A stretch of 64,000 nt of DNA from Acanthacorydalis orientalis (taxonomy: Eukaryota; Arthropoda; Insecta; Megaloptera; Corydalidae), in NCBI GenBank assembly GCA_034766995.1, contig CM068317.1:29413501-29477500 (forward strand). The letters are read 5' to 3'. Numbering within the stretch: the first letter of the stretch is position 1; the number at the start of each line of letters is the position of its first letter. The translations under genes were made by a program, and so were the position numbers. This document shows positions 1 through 14,600 of the stretch, piece by piece. The notes beneath the pieces were generated by a model. That model was not told where the DNA came from and ran no database searches. It saw only the letters and a program-made list of their open reading frames with translations.

Positions 1-930
1 ACGTAATAATATAACAATGTAAAAAAGAGGCAATAAAATATCTTAATAAAAAAATGAAAGAATATTTCTTTTTATTAACGATCAAGCGATTCTTACTGCC
101 TCTGAAGTGGAGGTTCAGATACCTTAAATACACTTCATAGAAAAATAACTGCAACAGGTGTTATTTGAACCACAATTATTTTTTTCAAAAGAAATTATCT
201 CATACGATCAAAAATAATAGTATAAGGAAAATGTCTCGAACAAGTAACTCGTTTTAAGTATCTACGTTGCGATATGCCTTATATCTAAAAGAATGATGTT
301 TAAAATAAAATCATTTTTAAACCATATGTGGAACAATAAGATGCGATTTGAAGAGATCCGGTTTGAACCATAAGAAAAATGACACAAATTTATACATGAC
401 TATAATAGAATCCAGTTCTGGTGTATAGATGTGAAATGTGTGCCATAAGATCAAAAGATCAGGCTTGTATAAAATTAGTACAAAAAGTTTTTATGATCAA
501 TAAATGGTTGCACACAAGAAAATGAATAAATTATAAAAAGTTTGAGTGTGTATATATATATATATATACATATACACACATACATACTCGATTAATAGTC
601 GAATAAATAACTATAAGCACGTGTAGAAAATAAACATATAAATAAAATGTTCACCGAGCGCTTGTCAAAAGTAAATTTTAAATCCAAACTTAGAGAGTGG
701 TTATTTATTCGAGATTTAAAGACACGTCGACAACTGAAGTCATTAGCGCTTGTCAAGCTTAGAGAAAAAAGATATACAAGAAAACTGTAAAAAAATATGT
801 GTTGAGTTAGAACATCTCATAAATATTTTACTTAAAAATAAGAAATATGGTTGAACTGCAAGAAAAGGACGTGTTGATCCAAAGCATGTTATAAAGCTTT
901 ATCTACGATAAATATCGTTTATATTTTTTT
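1..930. other. Gene-free AT-rich flank
   Basis: No coding exon, RNA gene or clear repeat is visible here. A short (TA)n/(CA)n tract lies near 549-582. Two copies of AGCGCTTGTCAA occur about 90 bp apart (about 658 and 745), too short to define a repeat family. Confidence 0.6.
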
Positions 931-939
931 GCTTCCAAT

Positions 940-1768
940 CTGTCGTCTAACTTTTTTTTTCTTTGATAAGTATGGAGAAAGAAAGCAAGTTAAACACCGT
1001 TTTTAAGAAAATTCGATTTTATTTCTCAACATAGTCTCAATTGAGGGCTATACACTTAGTCCAGCGAGTCTGCAAAATATGCATTGACAGCGTCAATGAC
1101 ATTCTCATTCGACGAGAATTTCTTTCCACTGAGCCAAATTTTTAAGTTTGGGAAGAGGAAGAAGTCGCACGGGGCCAAGTGCGGAGAACAGGGAGGATGA
1201 GGAATCAATTCGAAGGCCAAATCATGCAATTTTGTCACTGCGACGGTAGATTTGTGTGACGACGCATTGTCCCGGTAGAATAGCACTTTTTTGTGCGCCA
1301 ATCTTGCCTTTTTTGCTTTATTTCTTCTTTCAAACGGTCTAATAATGTTGCATAATAGGCTCCTGTCATCGCTTTTCCCTTCGCTAAGTAGTCGACCACA
1401 ATTCTTCCTTGGGAATCCCAAAGAATAGTGACCATCACCTTCCCAGCCGATAAAACGGTCTTCGCCTTCTTCGGTGCACTTTCACCACTCGTCCACTGCG
1501 TTGTCTCGGACTCAGGTGTGTAGTGGTGGATCCATGTTTCATCCACGATGACAAATTACACAAAATGGTTTGCTCGTTTTTTTTCCATTTTTGCGACAAC
1601 TGCTACAATGCTTGCTTGAAACATGTGTAAAATGTGAACAACGCGTCGCTTCTGGCTAAAATTTCGCCTATGCTAGTTTGAAAAGTGACACTTGATAGCC
1701 GTGATGTTCCCAAAGGAATAGTGTTGCCATATCACAGGAATGTACCAAACTTATCAAACGACCCATGT
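940..1768 (-). mobile_element. Internally deleted mariner element
   Basis: A degenerate mariner (IS630/Tc1/mariner superfamily) lies on the minus strand. Its ends carry diverged inverted repeats sharing TTTGATAAGT: left near 961-975, right near 1743-1766. The right end reads as a typical mariner 5' terminus with GTTTGATAAGTTTGGTAC and abuts a TA-rich flank. Between them lies the catalytic part of a mariner transposase. The span is about 0.83 kb against about 1.3 kb for a complete mariner, and the N-terminal helix-turn-helix half is missing, so the copy is internally deleted and dead. Exact ends are uncertain by about 20 bp. Confidence 0.85.
1015..1560 (-). pseudogene. Mariner transposase fragment, frameshifted
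   Basis: The minus strand encodes the DDE core of a mariner transposase in two overlapping frames. The first (about 1546-1300) has DETWIHH, carrying the first catalytic Asp, and GKVMVTILWD. After a frameshift near 1300 the second frame has the DNASSH block with the second Asp, then HPPCSPHLAPCDFFLFPNLK with the terminal Asp of the D,D34D triad. A further frameshift and an in-frame stop interrupt the conserved C-terminal RWTKCIALN stretch near 1060-1020. Residues upstream of the first Asp are mostly lost. No functional protein can be made. Confidence 0.9.
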
Positions 1769-1770
1769 AT

Positions 1771-4700
1771 ATAATATATATATATATGTGTACGGTGTAT
1801 GTATGTATGTATATATGTATATCATATTTATTTTATTTCTTGTAAGGCAAAATTTGCAATTAAATGGTGTAACAATCTTAAGTGCGATATTTAGGATGTA
1901 AAAATATATATTTGTAGGAAATGAGTGGTTAAACCTAGATAAGTAATTATTTACGAATGAAATAAAAAAATTAAAAATTCGTAAACATAAAAGGAAACTG
2001 TTAAAAGATAAAGCAAGATTATTTTTTTTAAAAAGCATTAGGTTTTAAAGATTTAGGTATTGAAATACTCTTATATTACAGTAAATAAAAAAAAATGAGA
2101 ACGTCTTTAAAATAAAATAAAAATATTGAAAATAAAACTCATTAACATTTTTAAAACTTTGAATATGTTCAAGTTATAAAAGAAATAGATTGATGAAAAT
2201 AAAAGAACTAAGTATACATTCAGAAGTAGGTTTAATACAAGAATTTTAAACATAAAAGTTAATCTTATAATTATTTCCATATACAGATGTACTCTGAATT
2301 TAGTTTGTATAGTTATAAACGACAATAACTTCTCTATTTGCATATGTTATTTCAAGTACTCTGCCCTTTTTTATTCTACTATTGTAAAAAAACTTGTACG
2401 TTGTATACTGCTGGATCTACTATCACATATGTTGAAACTGTTCAAAAATAAATTAATGCTGAACAATTTGTATTTAATATATTCTATTCTATTTCAGCAC
2501 ATCATGTGTCTTAATCTATCATCTTTTTTATTTATATTTATAAATACGTATAAAGGTTGCGAACTGATCTATGCAGTCGAGGCCAATCACATGATGTGCT
2601 ATTTGCAGTCGCGGATATAGAACCGTTTCACATGCGGTTAATATTTAACGGTATTTAAAAGGATGCTGTCGAAAAAATCTTAAATACGGTTATTTTTGTA
2701 TGTAAGTCGTTTATCGTTCGTAATAGTAAATTGATAGTTCGTCTACGTACGTTTCATTGTACTTTCAGATCACATAAAAGAAAATGAAATTCTGATCTAT
2801 CGACCGGTACTTTTTTTACATAAGAGATATTTTGACATTAAATATCTCGGTATGTGGTATTGTGGAGATATCGCCTACTCAAGAAGTAATTATAAAAAGT
2901 TTGTTATTGATTTTTATTGTATTAATGGCTCGAAATAATAGTGAGTACTTTCCGTTAAATGTCTTTTTTGTTTAGAAAGCTATATTATAAAAATATATTC
3001 ATTAAATTAATTTTGAAAATATATTAACATTAATTCTTTATAAATATATAAAATATATAAATATATAAAAAACATTAATTCTTTATAATTCAATGCAAAA
3101 AAGAAGACGAATATTTTATTTCATAAAATTGATTTTAGACACGGTTTTAGCATTAATTTAATTTTGAAAATTAAATAATAATAGTAACATGTAAACAAAA
3201 TAGATAATTACGTTTTTAATTGTAACAAACTACAACGATTTCATATACGAACGCTCACATTTTTGAATTGTTTAAAATAATCTTCACATCAAAATGTAGA
3301 TCAGAGCATATTTTATTTACATATTCATTAAAAATATTTTAATTTTGCTGTTAGTTGAGTCGTGTACTTGATTTAATTTCATATACTAATTTCTTGTGAC
3401 AAAGCGAGTCTGTGAATAAATTCAGGTTTTTCATTTCGAGGTCAAGATTCCATGATCGTTATTCATAGATGTTGCTTAGTTCGTTAGAAAATTTTAAAAA
3501 AGTTTTAGGGCATCAGTATAGTTTTTATAAGTTTATTGAGCATGTTTTATGATCGTACGTTTATATGTCTGTGTTAATTAAAAACAAGACACGAATTAAT
3601 ATTTTGTCATTTTTTAATGTAAAAATAACGGAATTAAATATTAGAAATTGACTTATTAAAATATGGACATTTGTTTATATTTTTTAATTAATTGAGTGAA
3701 CTGATTTCTTAGAATTATGATTTTGACCACCAAAGTTCAAAACAGGTTTTAGTAGACTGTTTGTCGTTTAAATTTTACATTTTTAAAGATGTAACAAATT
3801 TTTCAAAAGTATTCTATCAATTTTTTGTGTTACAAGTTTTAAGAATGTTTTAATTTTGGTAATATTTCAAATTTATTATACTTAATCATTAGTTGTTATA
3901 TCTCAGAAATACCTTCTTTACAATGCAAATATTTATCTCTTTTTATCGAAGTTTCAAATTTTCATTAAGATATTTGTTTAAGCTTTGATAATATTGGATT
4001 TTTAACTTTCACAAATGAATAAAATATCTAGAAAATGATTATTAATCATTTGTCATGATTATCCCTAATATTGTTATCTTTTTAAATCATGTTTGTTTTG
4101 AACGTGAAGTAAATTTAACAATTCACGTTTCACTAACCAGATCTGATAAAATATATAACTTCCATGTATGTATTTTATTTTAAGAGAAATCAAAAAATAT
4201 GAAACACTAAAATTGTTAAAAATATGATTAGAAATCATTCTCGTAAAAATTGTGGTTGTTTTTGCTGTAAAAATGAACAGGTTAGTTATTAAATATATTT
4301 TTAAATTATCTCTGTCAATAGTTTTGTATTTCGACTAGACAATTTGCACTTTCATTTTATTTTATTAATTACATTTTAGTATCCAGTATGTGAAATTATA
4401 TTGTTGCTACACCATCCGTTTTCAACATTTCTTTATACGACATTAATTTTTTTTACCGACATAAGTACGCGTTAAAGTCACATTTATATTTAACTTTTAA
4501 ATTTTATAAATTTATTATCTTTTTGGTAATACATACTTGTCAGAATTTAATAATTGGCGGTTCATAATTTTTGTACATAATCAGAATTTCACAGGACATA
4601 TCGATTTAAATTTAAACAATTACTATTTTCATGTTAATTTGCACACCTATGAATCATTTATTCAAATTATTACGGATACATTTTTTTTGGTTCTTAAAAA

Positions 4701-4860
4701 TAAATACTGTTCGAGTGTTCTTTCTAAATTAATATTTTTTGTATTTAAAACGATTATTTAATATTTAATTCGTATTAAAATATTTTATGCAAATATAAAA
4801 TATTTTATAAAATCCAAAAAAAATGTTTCAAAATAAGCAAACGTACTTTCAAAAATTAAT
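1771..4860. other. AT-rich stretch, no gene seen
   Basis: The short open frames here (for example at 1754-2038, 2107-2343 and 4537-4761) have low-complexity Phe/Ile/Tyr/Asn composition and no domain. A (GTAT)n/(TA)n tract lies near 1776-1820. A slightly CpG-richer patch lies near 2560-2660. Nothing else is supportable. Confidence 0.5.
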
Positions 4861-5190
4861 TATTTCCTCATACTCGAAACCAAAAACATTTTTCTAATTA
4901 AAAGTACTCAATAAATGATTATTGTTCATTTTGATTGTTTTTTATGCACATTTCAATAGCAACTCCATCGTATTCAAAACAATAAGATTATTTCTGTGCC
5001 TTAAAACGCAGATTCTCAGATTTTTCAGTACGTTTGCACGATAAAATTGATGGAAATTTCATCGAAATACGCATATTCAAGAATAAAAAAATGATCAATT
5101 ATCGTTTTTTGAACATTTTTACTCGAAACATTTTTTTTACATTTTACAGGGTGAAAACAAAAGTTAATTTAGCCAGTACCGTACTAATAT
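4861..5190. repeat. Foldback repeat family, copy A
   Basis: The left arm (about 4861-4975) carries CTCAATAAATGATTATT, a TTTTGATTGTT segment, TATGCACATTTC and CTCCATC. The right arm (about 5050-5187) carries the same blocks in inverted order and ends in AATTTAGCCAGTACC. Both arms match the family described for the 27.4-kb copy. Boundaries are approximate. Confidence 0.6.
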
Positions 5191-8588
<3,398 letters not shown>

Positions 8589-8645
8589 CGTAAATAGGTA
8601 TGTAAAAATATAAAAAAATCTCACAATGTCATTTAATGAATGTGG

Positions 8646-8735
8646 AAAAAAACTCCATGCCGGATATCGAACCCATGACCCTCGAGCACAGTAAACTGGT
8701 CACGACCAAGACTACAAACTCGCAGACACCAATAC
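8646..8735 (-). repeat. tRNA-derived SINE-like relic
   Basis: Read on the minus strand, GGGTTCGATATCC (about 8662-8674) matches a Pol III B box (GGTTCGANNCC). About 40 bp upstream is an A-box-like TTTGTAGTCTTGG. A run of seven T downstream (about 8646-8652) could terminate Pol III. It does not fold as an intact tRNA by eye, so it may be a SINE head or a tRNA pseudogene. It is slightly richer in GC than its surroundings. Confidence 0.4.
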
Positions 8736-9022
8736 TCGTACATAAAAAACACACACATGTCACATACCTGAACCAAGTACAATGACATATTAGTTTCAGT
8801 GCATTGTTATAGAACGTACTATATAGGTTACATTACTGTTACAGTAACGTGTATTTACAATCGTGTTTCCATTTTTTGTTTTGTGTTGCTATTTCCAAAC
8901 GGATATCTGCTGTTCAGATATTTGTTTTACAGACTATTATTTTAATATATAATTGGGTCAAATTTAACGGTGATCTGCAGCACAATAGAGTACGCATTGA
9001 TTGATAGTCAGTAGGTGTAATA

Positions 9023-9027
<5 letters not shown>

Positions 9028-9070
<43 letters not shown>
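9028..9070. repeat. (TA)n microsatellite
   Basis: About 21 uninterrupted TA units, 90 bp upstream of the hAT element. Confidence 0.95.
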
Positions 9071-9074
<4 letters not shown>

Positions 9075-9158
9075 TTATAATATCAAAAGAGTATCTTTTA
9101 TAATGAAGGATACTACATTTCTTGAAATTGAAACGTTAATTGAAACAATTCTCTAAAG

Positions 9159-9645
9159 CAGTGGTGTCAAACACGCGGCCCGCAAGACACTAGAATGCGA
9201 CTCGCAATCCAAACCTTGAATTTAATTTTATTAATATAATAGAATAGAATTCGAAAAATATATAATACATTTTAAGAACATTGCAAATTATAGAAGTATA
9301 TAGAACGTACTATATATTGTAAGGAACACCGTTTTATGGTCACCGGTATATTTGTCGTTCATAGAATAGTTTTTGCCAAAAGGTGCCAAGTTTCTAGTTA
9401 TTTTTTTTTTAATTTCTCTAATTTAAAATTTTTTTGTAACATTGGATAATGATATCTAAAATTAATGTCTTTTTTATTTTTTAATAATTCATTAAAGAAA
9501 AAATAAATGTAAAATTTAAATGAGTTATTTTCTGATATTTCACTGGCTAAATTTTTTTGAGCCAATTTTTTATTTGTCTACGTTCCACAGACTGTCTTAA
9601 ACTGAATTTGATGGCCCATGTTCATATATGATTTTGACACTACTG
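9159..9645. mobile_element. Non-autonomous hAT element with TSDs
   Basis: The element is bounded by 13-bp inverted repeats: CAGTGGTGTCAAA at 9159-9171 and, reversed, CAGTAGTGTCAAA at 9633-9645 (12/13 identical). Flanking 8-bp direct repeats CTCTAAAG (9151-9158) and CTCTAGAG (9646-9653) match at 7 of 8 positions, and 8-bp duplications are the hAT signature. GC-rich subterminal GCGGCCCGC (left) and GGGCC (right) recall the hAT families with CAGTGGTGTCAAAC ends. At 487 bp with no open frame it is a MITE-type deletion derivative. A second, partial copy lies at 18031-18253 in inverse orientation. Confidence 0.85.
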
Positions 9646-10830
9646 CTCTAGAGAGATTTCATAATCTAATATTGTCATTAAAATACACTCGCAATATTTT
9701 AATTTTTTATGAATAATCTATAAAATTACAAAAAACGAGACAGTATGTTGAACATCATTATTGGTAGCGGCAGCATTAAGTTTATAAGTCTATTCAATTC
9801 AAAGCTTCTGCGTATTCTTTTTTGTATCGGGAGAAGCATTATTAAGAAAATATCTTATTTATAACACCATTATTAAAATTAGTCATTTTCATTCACGGCC
9901 GACAATTTATGATCTTATTTCACATCATTCATTATCGTGTTAGCTTATTAAGTAAAAAAATATTTTCGTATTATTACCTCTCTCTCTCTATCTCTCTCTC
10001 TCTCTCTATATATATATAGTTAGATAGCCAAAGATAGAAATAATTAGCGCTTTATAAAAAAGCAATAAATAAAGATATCCCAGTATAAGAATTACAAATA
10101 TATAAAAGCCGCCGCCCATGATTGAAAAAGTATAGATACATTTTTATTTAAATATGTACATACATTTAATATTGTTTAAAATATAATAAGGCTCTATAAA
10201 TAGTATTTAGTTTAATGCTTAATCGCAGAAAAGTACCTATAAGTAAAATTTATACATTTTTTCAGTCACGCATACTCATAAAAAATCGTAAATGTGTTCC
10301 AAGTAAAGACGATCGCGAAGGTCTGGCGATTTTTTATAGTAGTGATGCATTTTTTTGAAAGTTCACAACGATTACAAAATAACATAAATTTTATCCTCTG
10401 TTCTCAAACGGCTGATTTATAAGTTTGTAAATCGATGGCGGGCTACAATAAAATATTTATTAATTTAAAATCAGTGTATTGATCGAATAGCTTGGTGTGT
10501 TTTTATATTTGAAATTTCAAAAGTGTGCAAAACTAAAATTTACTTTAAAGTTAATAATGAAACTTGTTTTTAGTAACTGGTCGGATGCAGTCTCGGACCG
10601 CCAGTTGAACATCATCGCTTTATAAAATTGAAATAATATTTAGCATATTTTCATCTTTCACAATAATTGTACTGAAAACGTCTTTTCATACTTCGTTTCA
10701 AGTTTAGTAGAATTTTAAAATTGTAAAATGTAATTTTACAATAAAATGTCTTCAGTAATATTCATATAAATAAACAATAATTATTAATAAATTATCTTGA
10801 AAATTAAACAGTTAAATTATTTTTTTTCAG
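9646..10830. other. Upstream region of the SH2D4 gene
   Basis: No coding exon is seen. A (CT)n tract running into (TA)n lies at about 9977-10018. A small GC-richer patch (10565-10625) holds CTGGTCGG and CCGCCAG, which could be a first noncoding exon or promoter, but no core element is convincing. The splice acceptor at 10830 means that a noncoding first exon lies somewhere upstream. Confidence 0.4.
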
Positions 10831-11645
10831 ATCACAATACACAATCAAAATGCTGCAACAAATATTAAAAGATATGTGGGTTGATCCCGAAATATTAGCC
10901 GAACTCGATGATGATCAGAAGCAGACGTTATTTTGTAAAATGCGAGAAGAACAAGTACGCAGATGGCGCCAGTGGGACCAAAAATTAAATCAACAAGAAC
11001 AGTCCGGCGTAAAATTAACACCAAAAACAACCATGAAAAACGGAAAACCCCGTAAAAACGTCAACTTCATGTTAGACTCCGAGGGTGAACCGTGGACGTG
11101 GATAATGGGCGAACACGAAAACGATCAAACAATTGAAGAAATCTTACTCGAAGAAGCGAAAGAATTAGCACGGAAACAAGCGGAAAAAGAAGCCGAAGAA
11201 TTACGTAAAAAAGTCGAAGCTTTAACTGAGTACATCGATTTAACGCCGAACAAAATTGAGGATTTCGATACGTGCGAGAAAGATTCGTTAGAAATCGACG
11301 ATTGTTCAGAAATATATTGTTCTGTCGACGAGTTACGGGAGAAGATCAACAAGAAACCGCTGAAGAAAACTATGAATAATTATACTCTTAACAATTATCA
11401 AAGTAGGAATTTGGTGACTTTCAATAATATGAACAATCTAGTGAACAACGACAAGCGTGATATTCTTAACGAATTGTCGTTGAATACGCCGATAAAAGTT
11501 TCACAGAAAGTTGCTTTATGGGAGAAGAGAGTTATGGAGGAGAGGACGTCAGAAATATTCAAAAAAATTCAACGGAAACAGTTAGAGGCTGCTAAAGAAG
11601 CTGAAGAATGTGAAAGGGTGCAAGAACACTTATGGAAAGAGCAAG
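10831..11645 (+). CDS. SH2D4: SH2D4 coding exon 1 (start codon 10850)
   Basis: The acceptor is TTTTTTTTCAG ending at 10830, followed by 19 nt of 5' UTR, then AAAATGC at the start codon. The exon codes residues 1-265 plus one base of codon 266. The donor is CAAG|GTTAGT at 11646; reading through it would give a stop within two codons. The exon is clearly richer in GC than its flanks. An upstream noncoding exon is required but not identified. Confidence 0.93.
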
Positions 11646-14600
11646 GTTAGTTAAATAACGATTGTAACGTACGAAAGATAACAAATATAAACACATATAT
11701 GCACTTCATTTACACATACACATCTATATTTAGTCACATGTGTGTGTATAAATATATATATATATATATATAAACTTTTTGTTCATTTATACTCGCATTT
11801 TTAAGAATATAATGAATGCTATTTAAAATATATATATATATATATATATTTGCAAATATTTATTCATATTAATTCTATTTTTAAAATAGCATTCATTACA
11901 TTCTTAAAAATGTGAGTATAAATGAACAAAAAGTTTCATCGAAAAATGCACATGTAAGTGCATATAAATTTTACATATTTTATTTCTTTTGTTGTAATTA
12001 TTTTTTTGTACTTCTGTATTTTTTTAAAAAAAAATCAGGTTCCAAAAGTATATGTACTTTTATTACCGTATGTATTGTAATAAAAACTAAAGGAAAATAA
12101 GTTAGCAAACTGAGATGCTTTTTAATCATATGTAAAACATATTGTTCCATACTATAAACAAAACTCAAATTTCTCGCAAGTGTTACAATAACAACTTAAA
12201 AAAAAACATTCATTTTAGTGAAGTATGTCATTATTTAAAAAAACATTAATATTTCATATAAATCTAAATCAAATGATTCTTGTGTTTTTTCGAGATTTTT
12301 GTAAAAGTTTCAAGAAATACTTTTTGGTTGGTATATAGATATGTTTCAATCAACACATTTATTAAATATGATTTTTAATTGTTATCATGATTAGATGATA
12401 GAATATAAGACACGTTACCGGATCGAATAAATTTTATAATATAATAATTCGATGAAAAATTTTATTTTAATAAGTGAGTTTTTATATTCTTCTCTCGTAT
12501 AATGACACTTTAAAAAAGAACGAATTCTCATGCAATTAATACCGCTTCGTTAAATGGCTATAATCTCGATCAGAAACTATAATACTATAAATTCGTATAA
12601 TCTCAATCAGAAATTTTCCATTACATGAATGTGAAACAAAAAAAAGTCGATATTAGAATTCTGAAACTTCACTTGAAATGTTTCAAAAACTATTACACAT
12701 TGAAAAAGTCTTAGTACTATGTAATTTTAGCATTTTTGGGCCACATTTATTCGAAAATACTGATTACGACATTTTTACATATGAATTAGTTAGACTTTTT
12801 CAAATGAATCAAGAAACAAAGTTCTAGCATGCCATAAAGTAAAGGCACCATACTAGTATTTAGAGTGCTATTTCTGTCAAAATGATTTTTTCAAATCATA
12901 AATTTCCAAAAGTGGAAATATTTCTTGTCAGATAAGGTCTTCAAATTTGACAGTGGGTATTTATTTTGTCCGAGCATATCTTAAAACAAGGCGTATGTGT
13001 ATAGACTATGCATTATTCTCGATTCGCTGTTGATTGACACAATATGGTTTTTGTACTATAACTAAATTCACTTTCACAAGTTAATTTTTCACTCGCACTA
13101 CAAACCATAAAAAAATCTGATCTAAAATATTCAATACTTGAATATTGATCATTATTGATCGTTGCTTATGTGTATTTCGATAGCGATATCATCATCATAA
13201 TCTAAGGCGGACATAAAAATCTTTTCTTTAATTAATATATATTGAAATAAAATTTAATTTATTACAGTACACCTATAACCATAACATATTAATATAAAGA
13301 AATTCATTAAACCAATAAGAGCTCGTATGTATATGTGAATTGTTTGTCTCTTTGTCAAATATATCAGTTTTTTCGCAATTTCCAGCACTGTAGTTAAATT
13401 CGTTTTCAGAAATGAATTTTTCTCTTACTCCACAAACCAAGAATTTTTTTCTGATCAAAAATGTTCAAAAATTCATTATTGATCAATTTTGGTTGTTGAT
13501 TATACGAATTTTGATGTAGATGCTATCATCTCAAGACGCTAAGGTACACAATACAATTTGTAAAGACTTATTTTTCTGTACGTTAGCGCTCTAGGATAAT
13601 GGAATCTCACCATCGAAATCCGCATAAGCAACAATTATTCAGCATGTTCAGTAATCAATTATTGAACATTTTTAATTCAAATGTGTGTCGTTTAGAGGAG
13701 AGTAAAATTTCATTTGTCATTATTGAATGAACAGACATATGAAATTGTTACTAGGATTTAACTGGAAATGTTCTCTAGCGTATTGTAAAGTTTTATATTA
13801 ACAATATAAAAATACGTACAAGTTTATGTTCATTAAACAGACATCCTTTTTAAAGAATAAAGTTGCATATTGAACAATACAAAAATATGTAAACCAATTT
13901 ATTTAAATAAAGTATTTATTTAGTTATTATTTATTATGATTCCAATTCCAATGTTTGCTCTCCTCAGACAAACTTGATATACAAAATGGAATTTGAACTA
14001 CTTATAGATTAAATAGGAAATTACAGAAATTACATTCTGTAATATTTACTAAGATTAAGTATTTCACTTAAATTAAAAACAGATTACGAAATAAGTGACA
14101 TTTGTCAATAAAAGACAAAAAACAGTCAATTTTATCATAATTGCATGTAATACATTATTTCGTTAATTTCCTTCGTAACACTCCGGCTTAGACAAAAGTA
14201 AAAACCGTAAATAAATAAAAATATATAATTGAATGTAGCGTACGAATAATGAACAATGGACATTGTGAGGTAACACACGTCACACCAAATGTATCCTACA
14301 AATAAGAATTCCAAATACGCATATTTCCGATAACACAAATATGACCATGATGATGGTGTGTAGTGATGATTTCTGTTGAAATATCTAATTACTTTTCAAG
14401 GATGATCTTCGTATAAAATCATTTCAATGCAGGCTGTGACGTCATGTGAACTATGGCGATAACACTTAAGATTAACCTAAATTCGTATGCCGGTCATAGA
14501 ATTATAAACATGCATTGGTTTCGATGACCTAAATATTTACCTGTCATATATACTGATAAGATTCTTGATATAATTTCTTTGTTTATACATATTTGCTTTT

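Noticed and set aside
10565..10625. GC-richer patch as the SH2D4 promoter or first exon
   Set aside because: No TATA box, initiator or GT donor in a convincing position; mentioned only as a possibility in the upstream region.
10845..11352. Minus-strand open frames opposite SH2D4 exon 1
   Set aside because: They are shadows of a strongly supported exon on the plus strand.
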